From Alphaproteobacteria bacterium (lineage in GTDB: Bacteria > Bacteroidota > Bacteroidia > Bacteroidales > FEN-979), in NCBI GenBank assembly GCA_009928665.1, contig SACF01000012.1, positions 1 to 64,000 on the forward strand: DNA of 64,000 bases, read 5' to 3'. This document shows positions 36,923 through 46,391 of this stretch, in pieces. The position numbers were made by a program, and so were the translations under genes. The first letter of the stretch is position 1, and every line of letters starts with the position of its first letter. Under the pieces are notes generated by a model. That model was not told the origin of the DNA. It did not search any database and was given only the letters and a program-made list of their open reading frames with translations.

Positions 36923-38471
36923 CCGTGGGAGTTATTTGTTCTGGGAACAAGGCGTTGTTCCGGTAAATGAAAAGCCTTCTGTTTTTATTTATAGGATTTA
37001 ACCAGTGAACAAAACGATCGATGAACCCGGGTTCGATGGTCGTCTCATGAACCAGGTAAGGGAAATACTTTCTTGCTTTAACCACGAGGGGCTGCACATT
37101 TTTGTCACCGGAAAACAGGATAAATCCGGGCGGATTGGTATCCCGGTACCGGTAAGCCGTGGCAAGAATGGAATCGGCGCTCAGGTCGCCTACGAATTCA
37201 TTGTAGGAAACCGGCCATTGATCCAGATAGAATTTGGGCATCAACTCCGGACTGTTCTCTTCATCAACGACAGCCATGGCCCTGATATGGGGGTATCTCG
37301 ATAAATAATGCATCGCTTCGACCCGGGCCTTTTTGGAGTAATTGAAGGTAAAAGTCACCAGAAGGATGGTGTTGATGATCCAGAAAAACACCCAGCAGGA
37401 GCGCAGGAGGCGGCCGTGATGCTGCCAGAATTTCGATTTTTTGAGAAAATCATTCCATCCCATGGTTCCGATTACAATAAAAACCGGGATCATCGGAAGG
37501 ATGAATCGTTCCTGTTTATTGGGAAAATAGGAATGAAAAGCAAAATAGAGCAGAATGGGTATAAAAAAGAGAAGCAGTTTTCTCCAGGTTCTGATGTATC
37601 CGAAGAAAATGAAAAAACTGACCGGGGGGATCAACATGGCGAAAATGGTCAGAAAATAGTTGTACCACGGCAGGGAAATGTAATCGTTTCGCTCGGTAAA
37701 ACATACATTTATGTATTCAAGGAGTTCAACAAACGGCTTTCCCCAAATCACCAGGTCAATTCCACCCTGGATAAGGGCAAAGATTAGTATGGAACCCAGC
37801 GATAAGCCTGACAACTCTTTCCACTTTAGTTTGAATAGCAACACCAATCCGATCCCGATGGGAAAGAAAACAGTTTGCGGACGGATGTTCACGGCAAGTC
37901 CGAAAAACAATCCTGAAAGAAACCAGGTAAGAAAGACCCGTGGGTCGGATCCTTTTTTAATCACAATCCAGTATCCGGCCATTATACAGGGAATGCAGAC
38001 CATTTCGACCAGGTTTCTGACACTCATCCAGGGCATAAACCAGAAAATAGCAAGGAGGATCCCGGCAAGCCTGGCCGCCTTTTTATCCTGAAGCTTTTCT
38101 GCAATCCTGTATCCCAGGTAAACAGTCACCAGCGATATTGCGGCGTGAACCAGACGAACAAAAAACATCTTCGTCTGGGGATCGGTGATCCCGCACCATT
38201 TCAGGAAGAGGAAGAAGATGAAATTAAGACCGGGGTAGAAGAAATTATGACCTGTAGGACCGTGATTGCCCGGACTTCCCGGCAACCAGTCATTATAGTC
38301 GTGCCCGGCAACCCATGATCCGGCCGATTCGATGACAATGAAATGATCATCAAACATTCCCCATCCTTTGGCAAACACGGAGGCCAGTAAACGAAATACT
38401 ATAGCCAAGCCCATGATCACGGCCAATGGATGCTCATCCCAATATCTCTTTACAAATACATTTGCATTCAT
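36915..38471 (-). CDS. Multi-pass membrane glycosyltransferase, GT22/PIG-M-Alg9-like or GT39-like
   Basis: 518 residues with roughly 10-12 TM helices. An Asp pair in the first extracytoplasmic loop (MFDDHF, about 41) matches the catalytic Asp motif of GT-C enzymes, and PNKQERFILPMIPVF (about 325) resembles the H-K-E-x-R-F-x-x-P motif of GT22 mannosyltransferases. It would transfer a sugar from a polyprenyl-phosphate donor on the periplasmic face. The adjacent GT2 could supply that donor and the DegT enzyme could modify a sugar. Family placement is tentative. Confidence 0.8.
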   Translation of the reverse strand: MNANVFVKRYWDEHPLAVIMGLAIVFRLLASVFAKGWGMFDDHFIVIESAGSWVAGHDYNDWLPGSPGNHGPTGHNFFYPGLNFIFFLFLKWCGITDPQTKMFFVRLVHAAISLVTVYLGYRIAEKLQDKKAARLAGILLAIFWFMPWMSVRNLVEMVCIPCIMAGYWIVIKKGSDPRVFLTWFLSGLFFGLAVNIRPQTVFFPIGIGLVLLFKLKWKELSGLSLGSILIFALIQGGIDLVIWGKPFVELLEYINVCFTERNDYISLPWYNYFLTIFAMLIPPVSFFIFFGYIRTWRKLLLFFIPILLYFAFHSYFPNKQERFILPMIPVFIVIGTMGWNDFLKKSKFWQHHGRLLRSCWVFFWIINTILLVTFTFNYSKKARVEAMHYLSRYPHIRAMAVVDEENSPELMPKFYLDQWPVSYNEFVGDLSADSILATAYRYRDTNPPGFILFSGDKNVQPLVVKARKYFPYLVHETTIEPGFIDRFVHWLNPINKNRRLFIYRNNALFPEQITPTDE

Positions 38472-38526
38472 CTGATCCCAATCTAATTAACCGCCTCCCG
38501 GTATGTTCGGGAAGAGAGATGCATTA

Positions 38527-39408
38527 TCAGGCAAGCATGATCCATTCATAATAATGGTAACCGAATTCGACGGGATTCACGCACATGACGGGGATCTGGG
38601 CCTCATTGAACATCAGCCTTTCATTCCAGGCCGAAAGACTGAAACCGGGGATATCGATGTTCGGGCGGGTCATAATCATGATCAGGTCGGCATGGCGTGT
38701 CACGCTGTATGAGATGACCTGCTCGGCAAAATTAACCGACTTTAAAGCCGAAGTTACATTGTAGGGAACCTTTTCCTGATCAAAAATATCGGTGATCTGT
38801 TTTGTGATGATGGTGACCCTGCTTTTAAGTGCCGGATCTTTTTCAGGCGACAGGAAAATGCTGATGTTCGCGGAGAACAATTTGGCGATGAGTTTTGCCC
38901 ATTGAACAGCCTGCCGGGGTTCCAGATCATTGCTGACCGGGAACACAATGTTTTTGTATCCCTCTTTGAACGATCGCTTCTGCACCACCACAACCGGAAT
39001 TGGCGACTCAATGACCACCTTCAGCGCGTAACTTCCGAAAACATGCTGTAAACCTTTTTTTCCATGGGTTCCCAATATCATTAGGTTTGCCTTTATCTGT
39101 GCAGCAACCTCGTTAATGGTGGAGAAGATACTTCCTTCCACGGCCATGGTGTCAATTTCGATCTCATACTTTTTTGTGTAATACTTTTTGTATTCCTTCA
39201 GCCGCCAATCGACGTAGTCGATACCGACATTTTTTTTCTTCAGGGCTGCCTTGGTCTCCTTGTTGATGATGTGCAGTATACAGACTTTGTAGCCCAGAAA
39301 CTTAGCCAGTTTAACGCCGTGGGAAATAGCATTTCCGCACACTTCCGAGAAATCGGTGGGGATAAGTACAATGTTGTTATACTTCTTTTCCGTTTTTGTT
39401 TTTGCCAT
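38527..39408 (-). CDS. Universal stress protein, tandem UspA domains
   Basis: 293 residues made of two Usp domains. The first (about 10-145) has IVLIPTDFSEVCGNAI, VCILHII and the ATP-binding-type loop LGTHGKKGLQHVFGSYALKVV followed by PIPVVVV. The second (about 150-285) is more divergent: NIVFPVSNDLEPRQAV and a degenerate loop around MIMTRPNI. The first domain probably binds ATP; the second probably does not. Such tandem proteins are common in anaerobic Bacteroidota. It stands alone between the glycan operon and the HD gene. Confidence 0.88.
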   Translation of the reverse strand: MAKTKTEKKYNNIVLIPTDFSEVCGNAISHGVKLAKFLGYKVCILHIINKETKAALKKKNVGIDYVDWRLKEYKKYYTKKYEIEIDTMAVEGSIFSTINEVAAQIKANLMILGTHGKKGLQHVFGSYALKVVIESPIPVVVVQKRSFKEGYKNIVFPVSNDLEPRQAVQWAKLIAKLFSANISIFLSPEKDPALKSRVTIITKQITDIFDQEKVPYNVTSALKSVNFAEQVISYSVTRHADLIMIMTRPNIDIPGFSLSAWNERLMFNEAQIPVMCVNPVEFGYHYYEWIMLA

Positions 39409-39441
39409 TTTCTGTTGATTTTAAGCAATAAAATAGTGATC

Positions 39442-40053
39442 TTATTTGTGATGGTTTAGTGAACAGGTTTCAGGATTCAGAATGTATTCAATTTCAGCCA
39501 GGTTCCGGAGTTTCTTTTCATTCCTCATGGCAAACGCTCCCTTTGTATAGTAATTGTGCCTTGATAAAAAGGATTTCTGGATTTCAAGCCACTCCGCCAG
39601 ATTCGTCGACATAATGCCGTTTACCTGCCATTCGAGTTGAAGCTGAAAGGAATGAATGAAGAAATCATCCCGTCCCAGGTAATCGAGATCGGCATCACAA
39701 AGTATCTGATCGGGCAGGTATACCGCTTTCTGAGGCATCGTTGTCAACATAATCAGGGAAGTGATCTCATCAACCTCCGAGGTCGTGAATCCAAATCCGG
39801 GAAGAACCTTTTTAACAAAGTCACACGAAATTTCCTCATGATTTGCATACTGTATCAGCATTCCCGAATCGTGGTACAATGCAGCGGTCTCAAGCAGTAT
39901 CTTGGATTTCCCTTCGATATTTTCAACCTCGGTCAGCCGGCGGGTAGCTTCGTAAACATCAATGGTATGTTCCACACTGTGATAAAACAATGAGGGATTC
40001 AGCTCACTTCTTAACCTGTGAAGAATATAATCCCGTGCGCCGTTGAAGTCCAT
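39442..40053 (-). CDS. HD-domain metal-dependent phosphohydrolase family protein
   Basis: 203 residues from ATG 40053. The HD-domain ligands can be traced: LFYHSVEHTIDV (first His), ALYHDSGM (the HD pair) and LCDADLDYLG (final Asp), so it is probably an active Mn/Fe-dependent phosphohydrolase. FYHxxxHTxxV recalls a class related to predicted (p)ppGpp or nucleotide hydrolases, but substrate is unknown. The frame is open to 40113; the extra 20 residues (RCNAVGHRFF...) look non-coding. It is 33 bases upstream of the Usp gene on the same strand. Confidence 0.85.
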   Translation of the reverse strand: MDFNGARDYILHRLRSELNPSLFYHSVEHTIDVYEATRRLTEVENIEGKSKILLETAALYHDSGMLIQYANHEEISCDFVKKVLPGFGFTTSEVDEITSLIMLTTMPQKAVYLPDQILCDADLDYLGRDDFFIHSFQLQLEWQVNGIMSTNLAEWLEIQKSFLSRHNYYTKGAFAMRNEKKLRNLAEIEYILNPETCSLNHHK

Positions 40054-40120
40054 CGAAGTTTTTTTTGCTAAAATAGAAAAAAAACGGTGACCGACCGCAT
40101 TGCAACGAATCAATCTGAAA

Positions 40121-40771
40121 TCAGCAGATATTTTTCAACCTGTGGATGGTTTCTGCCGGATCGGGTGATGAGAAGACCGTATTGCCGGCTACCAGAATAT
40201 CAACCGACGCTTCGACAAGGGGGCGGGCGTTGTTCAGATCCACTCCGCCATCCACTTCAACCAGGCATTGCAATTCCCGATCACGGAGATAACTCCTGAG
40301 TGTGGCAAGCTTTTCAAAGGTTCCGGGAATAAACTTTTGCCCGCCGAATCCCGGGTGGACCGCCATAACCAGTACCATATCGGCAAATTCGATACTCCCG
40401 AAAATCCGGGTGATGTCGGTCTCCGGATTGACGACGATGCCGGCTTTTGCACCGGTTACCCTGATCTTTGTGAGGACCGCCGGAAGATCGGGACATACCT
40501 CGGTATGAACACTGATGATATCGGCTCCTGCTTTTCGAAAACGTTCGAGATACGGTTCCGGATTCGTGATCATCAAGTGAACATCAAGCGGTTTGGCTGA
40601 TATCCTCGAGACCTTTTCGATCACCGGAAAACCAAATGAAATATTGGGAACGAAGACCCCATCCATTACATCAAGATGCAGCCAGTCAGCCTCGCTCTTG
40701 TTTACCATTTCGATCTCTTTCTGAAGATTCAGAAAATCGGCTGAAAGGAGCGATGGAGCAATGAGGGGCAC
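40121..40771 (-). CDS. rpe: Ribulose-phosphate 3-epimerase
   Basis: 216 residues, the standard TIM-barrel length. Key elements: IAPSLLSADF, metal and catalytic residues in WLHLDVMDGVFVPN, DVHLMI, ISVHTE, MAVHPGFGGQKF and VEVDGGVD. It interconverts ribulose-5-phosphate and xylulose-5-phosphate in the non-oxidative pentose phosphate pathway. The start ATG 40771 gives the exact family N-terminus. It is followed by the HD-domain gene. Confidence 0.97.
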   Translation of the reverse strand: MPLIAPSLLSADFLNLQKEIEMVNKSEADWLHLDVMDGVFVPNISFGFPVIEKVSRISAKPLDVHLMITNPEPYLERFRKAGADIISVHTEVCPDLPAVLTKIRVTGAKAGIVVNPETDITRIFGSIEFADMVLVMAVHPGFGGQKFIPGTFEKLATLRSYLRDRELQCLVEVDGGVDLNNARPLVEASVDILVAGNTVFSSPDPAETIHRLKNIC

Positions 40772-40836
40772 GAAATAATTAACAATTTACGATTGACGAT
40801 TTTGAGATAGGAATCGGGTTTAATGAGGGTGTGTGG

Positions 40837-41700
40837 TTATCCAAGGTAGGTTTTCAGGATCTTACTCCTCGAAGTATGTTTCAGCCGGCGGATGGCCTTC
40901 TCTTTGATCTGCCTCACTCTTTCACGGGTGAGGTCGAATTTCTCGCCGATCTCTTCGAGGGTCATCGGATGACTTCCGTTTAGTCCGAAGTACAACCGAA
41001 TAACATCCGCCTCGCGTTGGGTCAGGGTTGAAACAGCCCTTTCAATCTCCTTTTTCAGTGATTCATAGAGCAATCCGTTGTCGGGCGTCGTATTCTCCTC
41101 ACTCCGGAGAACATCGTACATGGTGTTATCTTCATCCTGAATCAACGGAGCATCCATGGAAACATGACGACCGGAATTACGCAGGGATTCCTTTACTTCA
41201 TTTTCCGAAACTTCCAGTAGATGGGCAATCTCGCCGGCATTGGGTTCCCGCTCATATTGCTGTTCCAACTGGGCATAGGCTTTATTGATCTTGTTGATAG
41301 ACCCGATTTTGTTAAGCGGCAACCTTACGATTCGCGATTGTTCAGCCAGCGCCTGGAGGATCGACTGACGGATCCACCATACCGCGTAGGAGATGAATTT
41401 GAATCCACGGGTCTCGTCAAAGCGCTGAGCAGCCTTTATCAGCCCCAGATTCCCTTCGTTGATAAGATCAGGGAGGCTTAACCCCTGGTTCTGGTATTGT
41501 TTGGAAACGGAAACAACAAAACGAAGATTTGCCTTAGTCAGTTTTTCAAGCGCAGCCATGTCACCCTGCTTGATGCGTTGCGCCAATGCAACTTCTTCAT
41601 CTGCAGTGATGAGTTCTACTTTGCCAATCTCCTGGAGGTACTTATCCAGAGAAGCGGTTTCACGATTTGTAACCTGTTTGGTAATTTTTAACTGCCTCAT
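40837..41700 (-). CDS. rpoD: Primary RNA polymerase sigma factor RpoD (Bacteroidota short form)
   Basis: 287 residues. It lacks most of region 1.1 and the long non-conserved region, as in all Bacteroidota major sigma factors. Region 1.2 ([15 protein letters not shown]), region 2 ([31 protein letters not shown] by position about 80-110; [17 protein letters not shown]), region 3 and region 4 ([33 protein letters not shown], about 240-272) are all intact. This protein would read the TAnnTTTG promoters found through the window. Confidence 0.97.
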   Translation of the reverse strand: MRQLKITKQVTNRETASLDKYLQEIGKVELITADEEVALAQRIKQGDMAALEKLTKANLRFVVSVSKQYQNQGLSLPDLINEGNLGLIKAAQRFDETRGFKFISYAVWWIRQSILQALAEQSRIVRLPLNKIGSINKINKAYAQLEQQYEREPNAGEIAHLLEVSENEVKESLRNSGRHVSMDAPLIQDEDNTMYDVLRSEENTTPDNGLLYESLKKEIERAVSTLTQREADVIRLYFGLNGSHPMTLEEIGEKFDLTRERVRQIKEKAIRRLKHTSRSKILKTYLG

Positions 41701-41770
41701 TCAAACGCGATTTAATGTTTACCCGGATTTGGCTCAGTTTACGAAAAAATCAGGTTTTGGTTACATTAAA

Positions 41771-43993
41771 TTATTTTCTGGGACCGCGGTAATCACCCCC
41801 ATGACGTTCTCCTCCGCGATCACCGGTGCGATCCGGACGACCTTCCTGACGGGGTTCCTGTTTCCGTTCCTGGTATCCTTCAGGCTTGGGCAGCAGAATT
41901 TTTCTGGACAGCTTCAGTTTACCTGTTTTGCTGTCAACGTCGATAAGCTTGACCTCCACTTCATCGCCGACTTTGAGGGCATCTTCTACCTTTTCCAGCC
42001 GTTTCCACTCGATCTCAGAGATGTGAAGCAGACCGTCCTGGTTGGGGAGTATTTCGATGAAGGCACCAAACGACTGGATATTCTTGACTTTCCCTCTGTA
42101 GATTTCTCCGACCTCGGGAACAGAGGCGATCCTGCGGATCTTTTCGATGACCTTGTCGCGAGCTTCAAGATTGTCGGCAACAATGTCGACGACCCCGAAA
42201 TCGCCCACCTCTTCGATGACAATGGTGGTACCCGTTTCGCGCTGCATTTCCTGGATGACCTTACCACCGGGGCCGATAATGGCGCCAATGAATTCTTTGG
42301 GAACCTTCATCTGGAAAATTCTCGGAACAAAGGGCTTGTAGTCTTCCCTTGGTACAGAAATCGTCTTTTCCATTTCACCCAGGATATGCATCCGTCCGCG
42401 ACGGGCCTGTTCCAAGGCTTCTTTAAGAATGTCGTACGACAGGCCGTCGACCTTGATGTCCATCTGACAGGCAGTAATTCCATCACGGGTTCCGCATACT
42501 TTAAAATCCATATCACCCAGATGATCCTCATCGCCCAGAATGTCGGACAATACCACATAACGCTTGCTATCGGTGATCAGTCCCATGGCAATTCCCGATA
42601 CGGGTTTGATGAGCTTCACACCGGCATCCATCAGCGCCATCGTACCGGCGCAGACGGTCGCCATGGAAGAGGAACCATTCGATTCGAGAATATCAGAGAC
42701 AACACGGATGGTGTAAAGATTATCAGGTCCCTGCGGAATCATGTTTTTTAAAGCGCGGAGGGCCAGGTTCCCGTGTCCGATCTCCCGGCGTCCCGTACTT
42801 CTGATCGGTTTTACCTCACCCGTTGCAAAAGACGGGAAGTTGTAATGCAGCAGAAAATTAACCGTTTCCTCAATGACGGCGCCATCGATCATCTGCGCAT
42901 CGAGCTTTGTACCCAGGGTGACCGTTGTCAGAGACTGGGTTTCGCCACGGGTAAATATCGCTGACCCGTGCGCAGAGGGCAGGTAATCGACCTCAGTCCA
43001 GATGGGTCTGATTTCATCCAGTTGACGTCCATCGACCCGTTTCCGGTTGTCGAGGGTGGCATTGCGAACAGCATCCTTTTCAATCTCATGGAAATAACGG
43101 CTTATCATGGCGGCCTTTTCTTCGGCCTCTTCCGGCGTCAAAGTAGCAACAAACGCGGCTTTCACAGATTCAAGGATATTTTTACGTTCCTGTTTACCTG
43201 GGATCCCCTGTGCAGCCATGTCATAGACTTTCTGATAGGTGGCATCCTTCAACCGCTCTTTAAACTCGGGATCATGGGTCTCGTGACAGTAGGTTCTCTT
43301 GGTCTTTGATTTTTCAACCATCGCGGCAAGATCCTGCTGGGCAAGGCACTGTTCTCGAATCGCTTCATGAGCCACCCGAATGGCCTCAACCATATCAGAT
43401 TCGGAAACTTCCTTCAATTCGCCTTCAACCATCACGATGTTCTCAAGTGAGGCGGCAACCATAATGTCGATATCCGAATCTGCCATCTGGGCAAGAGTAG
43501 GATTAACGATATACCGGCCATTAACACGGCCGATCCTGACTTCCGAAATGGGTCCGTTAAAGGGAATATCGCTGACTGCAAGCGCTGCGGAGGCTGCAAG
43601 ACAAGCAAGCGAGTCGGGCAAAGTGGTTTTATCGGCCGATATCAGGGTCACGATAACCTGAACTTCAGCATGAAAATCATCGGGGAAGAGCGGACGGAGC
43701 GCCCGGTCAACAAGCCTCGAGATAAGTACTTCATAATCTGAGGGTCGGGCTTCCCTTTTGAAGAATCCACCGGGAAATCTCCCTGCCGCGGCATATTTTT
43801 CACGATATTCTACCGAGAGCGGCATAAAATCGACATTCTCCTTTGCTTCCTGTACCGCGACCACGGTAGCGAGTAACATCGTGTTACCCATCTTTACAAC
43901 CACGGAGCCGTCGGCCTGTTTAGCGAGTTTCCCGGTTTCAAGGGTGATTTCCCGCCCATCGGCGAGTGCAAATGTTTTCGAAATTCCAATCAT
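41771..43993 (-). CDS. pnp: Polyribonucleotide nucleotidyltransferase (PNPase)
   Basis: 740 residues from ATG 43993. Two RNase PH domains flank an alpha-helical linker. [21 protein letters not shown] (about residues 77-97) and the second-core segments FTRGETQSL and [16 protein letters not shown] define the catalytic core; the C-terminus has KH ([13 protein letters not shown]) and S1 ([12 protein letters not shown]...FGAFIEI) domains and ends in a basic RGG-like tail. It degrades RNA 3' to 5' using phosphate. The frame is open to 44026, but the additional 11 residues lie in the hairpin spacer. It follows rpsO, as in many bacteria. Confidence 0.97.
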   Translation of the reverse strand: MIGISKTFALADGREITLETGKLAKQADGSVVVKMGNTMLLATVVAVQEAKENVDFMPLSVEYREKYAAAGRFPGGFFKREARPSDYEVLISRLVDRALRPLFPDDFHAEVQVIVTLISADKTTLPDSLACLAASAALAVSDIPFNGPISEVRIGRVNGRYIVNPTLAQMADSDIDIMVAASLENIVMVEGELKEVSESDMVEAIRVAHEAIREQCLAQQDLAAMVEKSKTKRTYCHETHDPEFKERLKDATYQKVYDMAAQGIPGKQERKNILESVKAAFVATLTPEEAEEKAAMISRYFHEIEKDAVRNATLDNRKRVDGRQLDEIRPIWTEVDYLPSAHGSAIFTRGETQSLTTVTLGTKLDAQMIDGAVIEETVNFLLHYNFPSFATGEVKPIRSTGRREIGHGNLALRALKNMIPQGPDNLYTIRVVSDILESNGSSSMATVCAGTMALMDAGVKLIKPVSGIAMGLITDSKRYVVLSDILGDEDHLGDMDFKVCGTRDGITACQMDIKVDGLSYDILKEALEQARRGRMHILGEMEKTISVPREDYKPFVPRIFQMKVPKEFIGAIIGPGGKVIQEMQRETGTTIVIEEVGDFGVVDIVADNLEARDKVIEKIRRIASVPEVGEIYRGKVKNIQSFGAFIEILPNQDGLLHISEIEWKRLEKVEDALKVGDEVEVKLIDVDSKTGKLKLSRKILLPKPEGYQERKQEPRQEGRPDRTGDRGGERHGGDYRGPRK

Positions 43994-44017
43994 CTTTTTC
44001 CTTCTTTCAGATATTAA

Positions 44018-44042
44018 AAGAGGCAATTGTGAATTGCCTCTT
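44018..44042 (-). terminator. Hairpin between rpsO and pnp
   Basis: An exact 11-bp inverted repeat (44018-44028 with 44032-44042, AAGAGGCAATT / AATTGCCTCTT) around a 3-base loop. On the minus strand it is followed by TTTT. It lies 25 bases after the rpsO stop and 25 bases before pnp. It can act as an attenuating terminator or as an RNase processing site; the analogous position in E. coli holds the pnp leader hairpin cut by RNase III. Confidence 0.7.
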
Positions 44043-44067
44043 CCAAAATGCTATAGTTATTTTTATT

Positions 44068-44337
44068 TTATTTGCGGATCCCAAGTTTCTTGATGATCGC
44101 ACGATAACGCTCAATGTCCTTTGATTTCAAATAGTCGAGCAATTTTCTGCGTTTTCCGACCATGATCACCAACGACCGTTCGGTCACCATATCTTTTTTA
44201 TTGACCTTCTGATGCTCGGTCAGATGCTGAATTTTCATGGTGAATAGGGCGATCTGCGCCTCGGTTGAACCACTGTCAAATTCTGACTTTCCAAATTCCT
44301 TAAATGCCTGCTTTTTTACTTCTGGAGCTAAATTCAT
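44068..44337 (-). CDS. rpsO: 30S ribosomal protein S15
   Basis: 89 residues, the standard length. The S15 signature (TGSTEAQIALFTMKI-type segment, here GSTEAQIALFT; HLTEHQKVNKKD; VGKRRKLLDYLKSKD) is complete, ending in IIKKLGIRK. It binds 16S rRNA helices 20-22. A full -33/-7 promoter lies at 44388-44419. pnp follows on the same strand after a hairpin. Confidence 0.97.
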   Translation of the reverse strand: MNLAPEVKKQAFKEFGKSEFDSGSTEAQIALFTMKIQHLTEHQKVNKKDMVTERSLVIMVGKRRKLLDYLKSKDIERYRAIIKKLGIRK

Positions 44338-44387
44338 GGGTGTTCTTGTTGTTACTGTTACGACTTTTCAGCTTTTTTATCGGGGTG

Positions 44388-44419
44388 CAAAAGTACGGTT
44401 TTCATTATAATAAACCAAA
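44388..44419 (-). promoter_or_regulatory. Promoter of rpsO-pnp
   Basis: On the minus strand TTTG (44419-44416) is followed after 20 bases by TACTTTTG (44395-44388), matching -33 TTTG / -7 TAnnTTTG. rpsO starts 50 bases downstream. Confidence 0.65.
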
Positions 44420-44457
44420 TAAATCTTTAAAATCCCTGTTTTTTATTAATAAAACAT

Positions 44458-44465
44458 TACTTTTG
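44458..44465 (+). promoter_or_regulatory. -7 box TACTTTTG for the SDR gene
   Basis: TACTTTTG on the plus strand, 28 bases before the SDR ATG and divergent from the rpsO promoter. No exact -33 TTTG. Confidence 0.45.
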
Positions 44466-44493
44466 ATTCATCATGACCTGAAATCGAAATACC

Positions 44494-45315
44494 ATGACAA
44501 AACTACGCGGAACAACGGTACTGGTAACGGGCGGCGCCTCGGGAATCGGTCGGCTGATGGGTGATATGTGCCTTCAGGAAGGCGCTAAACAGTTGATCAT
44601 CTGGGATCTTAATAAAGAAAAACTGGATGTAACAACCCGCGAACTCCGGGCCTTCCATTTTATCGTACATCCCTACCTGATTGATGTCACCAGAACTGAC
44701 GAAATGCTGGCCCTCGCCGAAAGGAATATCTCGGAACACGGACCGGTTGATGTGCTGATCAACAACGCCGGAATTATAACCGGAAACAGGGATTTCCGGG
44801 AAATGACCCATGACGAGATCGACCGCACCATGTCGGTCAATTCCGCTGCCCTGATGCATGTCACCTGCGCATTTTTACCTGCAATGGCCGCAAGAGGTGG
44901 AGGGCATATCGTTAATATATCTTCGGCTGCAGGGATGATATCCATCCCGAAGATGTCAGTCTATTGCGCCAGTAAATGGGCGGTCGCGGGTTGGTCGGAT
45001 TCTCTGCGCATCGAGTTGGAACAGTCCCGGTCGGGAATCCGTGTGACCACGGTTTGCCCATCTTACATTTCAACGGGAATGTTTACCGGGGTCACAGTGC
45101 CTCCCATACTACCCCTGTTAAAACCGGAAAAAATCTCTGCCCGTGTTGTCCGTGCCATTAAAGCTGACCGGATTTGGGTCAGGGACCCGGTTCTGGTACG
45201 CTTACTGCCATTTGTAAAAGGAATTTTACCGGTCAGACTCTTCGACCTGTTTGTCGGACGCTGGCTGGGAATCTACAGATCAATGGCCGGTTTCAAGGGC
45301 CACATCAATAAATGA
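44494..45315 (+). CDS. Short-chain dehydrogenase/reductase (SDR)
   Basis: 273 residues, classical SDR: cofactor motif TGGASGIG (12-19), NNAG at about 90-93, catalytic Ser in ISSAAG (143-144), Tyr157 and Lys161 in YCASK. D38 following the second strand (IIWDLN) favours NAD(H) over NADP(H). The C-terminal 40 residues are hydrophobic/basic (LLPFVKGILPVRLFDLFVG), which suggests membrane association and a lipid-like substrate, as in retinol-dehydrogenase-like SDRs; that is inference. Followed after 19 bases by a DUF4342 gene. Confidence 0.88.
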   Translation: MTKLRGTTVLVTGGASGIGRLMGDMCLQEGAKQLIIWDLNKEKLDVTTRELRAFHFIVHPYLIDVTRTDEMLALAERNISEHGPVDVLINNAGIITGNRDFREMTHDEIDRTMSVNSAALMHVTCAFLPAMAARGGGHIVNISSAAGMISIPKMSVYCASKWAVAGWSDSLRIELEQSRSGIRVTTVCPSYISTGMFTGVTVPPILPLLKPEKISARVVRAIKADRIWVRDPVLVRLLPFVKGILPVRLFDLFVGRWLGIYRSMAGFKGHINK

Positions 45316-45334
45316 CCATAATAAATTTTAGAAT

Positions 45335-45625
45335 ATGGGAAATTTGAATGAAGAATTTAGGGTAAAAGGAGAGGAGCTTGTCGAAAAAGTCCGGCAACTC
45401 ATCCATGAAGGAAATGTACGCCGTTTAATCATTAAAGATGAAGATGGTAAGGTCTACCTGGAAATCCCTGTCACTTTCGGCGTGATTGGTGCCCTTCTGG
45501 CCCCGATGCTTGCAGCGGTTGGTGCAGTTGCAGCCATGGTAGCAAACCTGAAAATTGAGGTGGTACGGAATGAAGAACCGGCAAAAAAGGCTGACAGCCC
45601 CGACGATTCTCATCCGGAGGCCTGA
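45335..45625 (+). CDS. DUF4342 domain protein
   Basis: 96 residues. An N-terminal amphipathic part (LVEKVRQLIHEGNVRRLIIKD) is followed by a hydrophobic, Ala/Gly/Leu-rich segment (about 46-70, FGVIGALLAPMLAAVGAVAA) and a charged tail. This is the DUF4342 layout, found in bacteria next to envelope or proteostasis genes. Function unknown. Its 3' end overlaps the convergent aroE by 16 bases. Confidence 0.85.
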   Translation: MGNLNEEFRVKGEELVEKVRQLIHEGNVRRLIIKDEDGKVYLEIPVTFGVIGALLAPMLAAVGAVAAMVANLKIEVVRNEEPAKKADSPDDSHPEA

Positions 45626-46386
45626 TATAACTGCGCTTCCTGCTCATGCCGCAGAAAAATCTCAAGGGTTCGCGTGGCCTGATTATGCAGCATCCGGAGC
45701 CCGTTTGTTGTCCGGGCATTCTTCTCCCTCCCCGTCTTCAGGAAAACCGTCATTTCCGGATTGTAGATCAGGTCGTATAGGTGATGGTCCGGTGTGATAG
45801 CTCGATAGGGAAGAGGAGGCGCCTGGTTCATTTCCGGAAACATGCCAAGGGGTGTAGTATTGATGATAAACCGGTGTGATCGGACCATTTCATCGCTCAG
45901 TTCTTCCCAGGCGATAATACCTGGCCCCGTTTTTGATCGTGAAACTATTAAAAATGGAATTCCGGCTCTCTTTAAAGCGTATCCGACAGCCTTGGAAGAT
46001 CCTCCCGAACCCAGTATCAACGCGCGCTCCCCTTGCATTTCAGGTGGTATGGTGTCGAAAAATCCGGCCCAGTCGGTATTGTATCCTGTCAGAATGTGTC
46101 TCCCGGAAACCCTGCTGATGGTGATTGTATTGACGGCGCCTGTTTTCTGTGCTGAAGAATCCAGACCTGTCAACAAGGGCAGGATTTGCTCTTTGTATGG
46201 AATAGTTACGTTCAGACCAGAGAGAAAGGGGTATTCAGCAAGGAACCGATCAAAATGATCCAGATTCTTAAGACAAAAAAGTCGGTATGATCGCTCCGGT
46301 CCGGAAAGTTCTGAGAACCTTTTGCTGAACCATTCAGGTGATTTGGAGTGTTCCAGAGGGAATCCGATCAGTCCGTATTGTATCAC
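45610..46386 (-). CDS. aroE: Shikimate dehydrogenase
   Basis: 258 residues, slightly short but complete. Substrate-binding SKSPEWF near the N-terminus, catalytic Lys and partner Asp in NVTIPYKE and NTDWAGF, nucleotide-binding LILGSGGSSKAVGY and the C-terminal MLHNQA segment are present. It reduces 3-dehydroshikimate with NADPH in the chorismate pathway. It is the last gene of a TPR-comA-aroE run. Confidence 0.95.
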   Translation of the reverse strand: MIQYGLIGFPLEHSKSPEWFSKRFSELSGPERSYRLFCLKNLDHFDRFLAEYPFLSGLNVTIPYKEQILPLLTGLDSSAQKTGAVNTITISRVSGRHILTGYNTDWAGFFDTIPPEMQGERALILGSGGSSKAVGYALKRAGIPFLIVSRSKTGPGIIAWEELSDEMVRSHRFIINTTPLGMFPEMNQAPPLPYRAITPDHHLYDLIYNPEMTVFLKTGREKNARTTNGLRMLHNQATRTLEIFLRHEQEAQLYQASG

Positions 46387-46391
46387 CGGCG

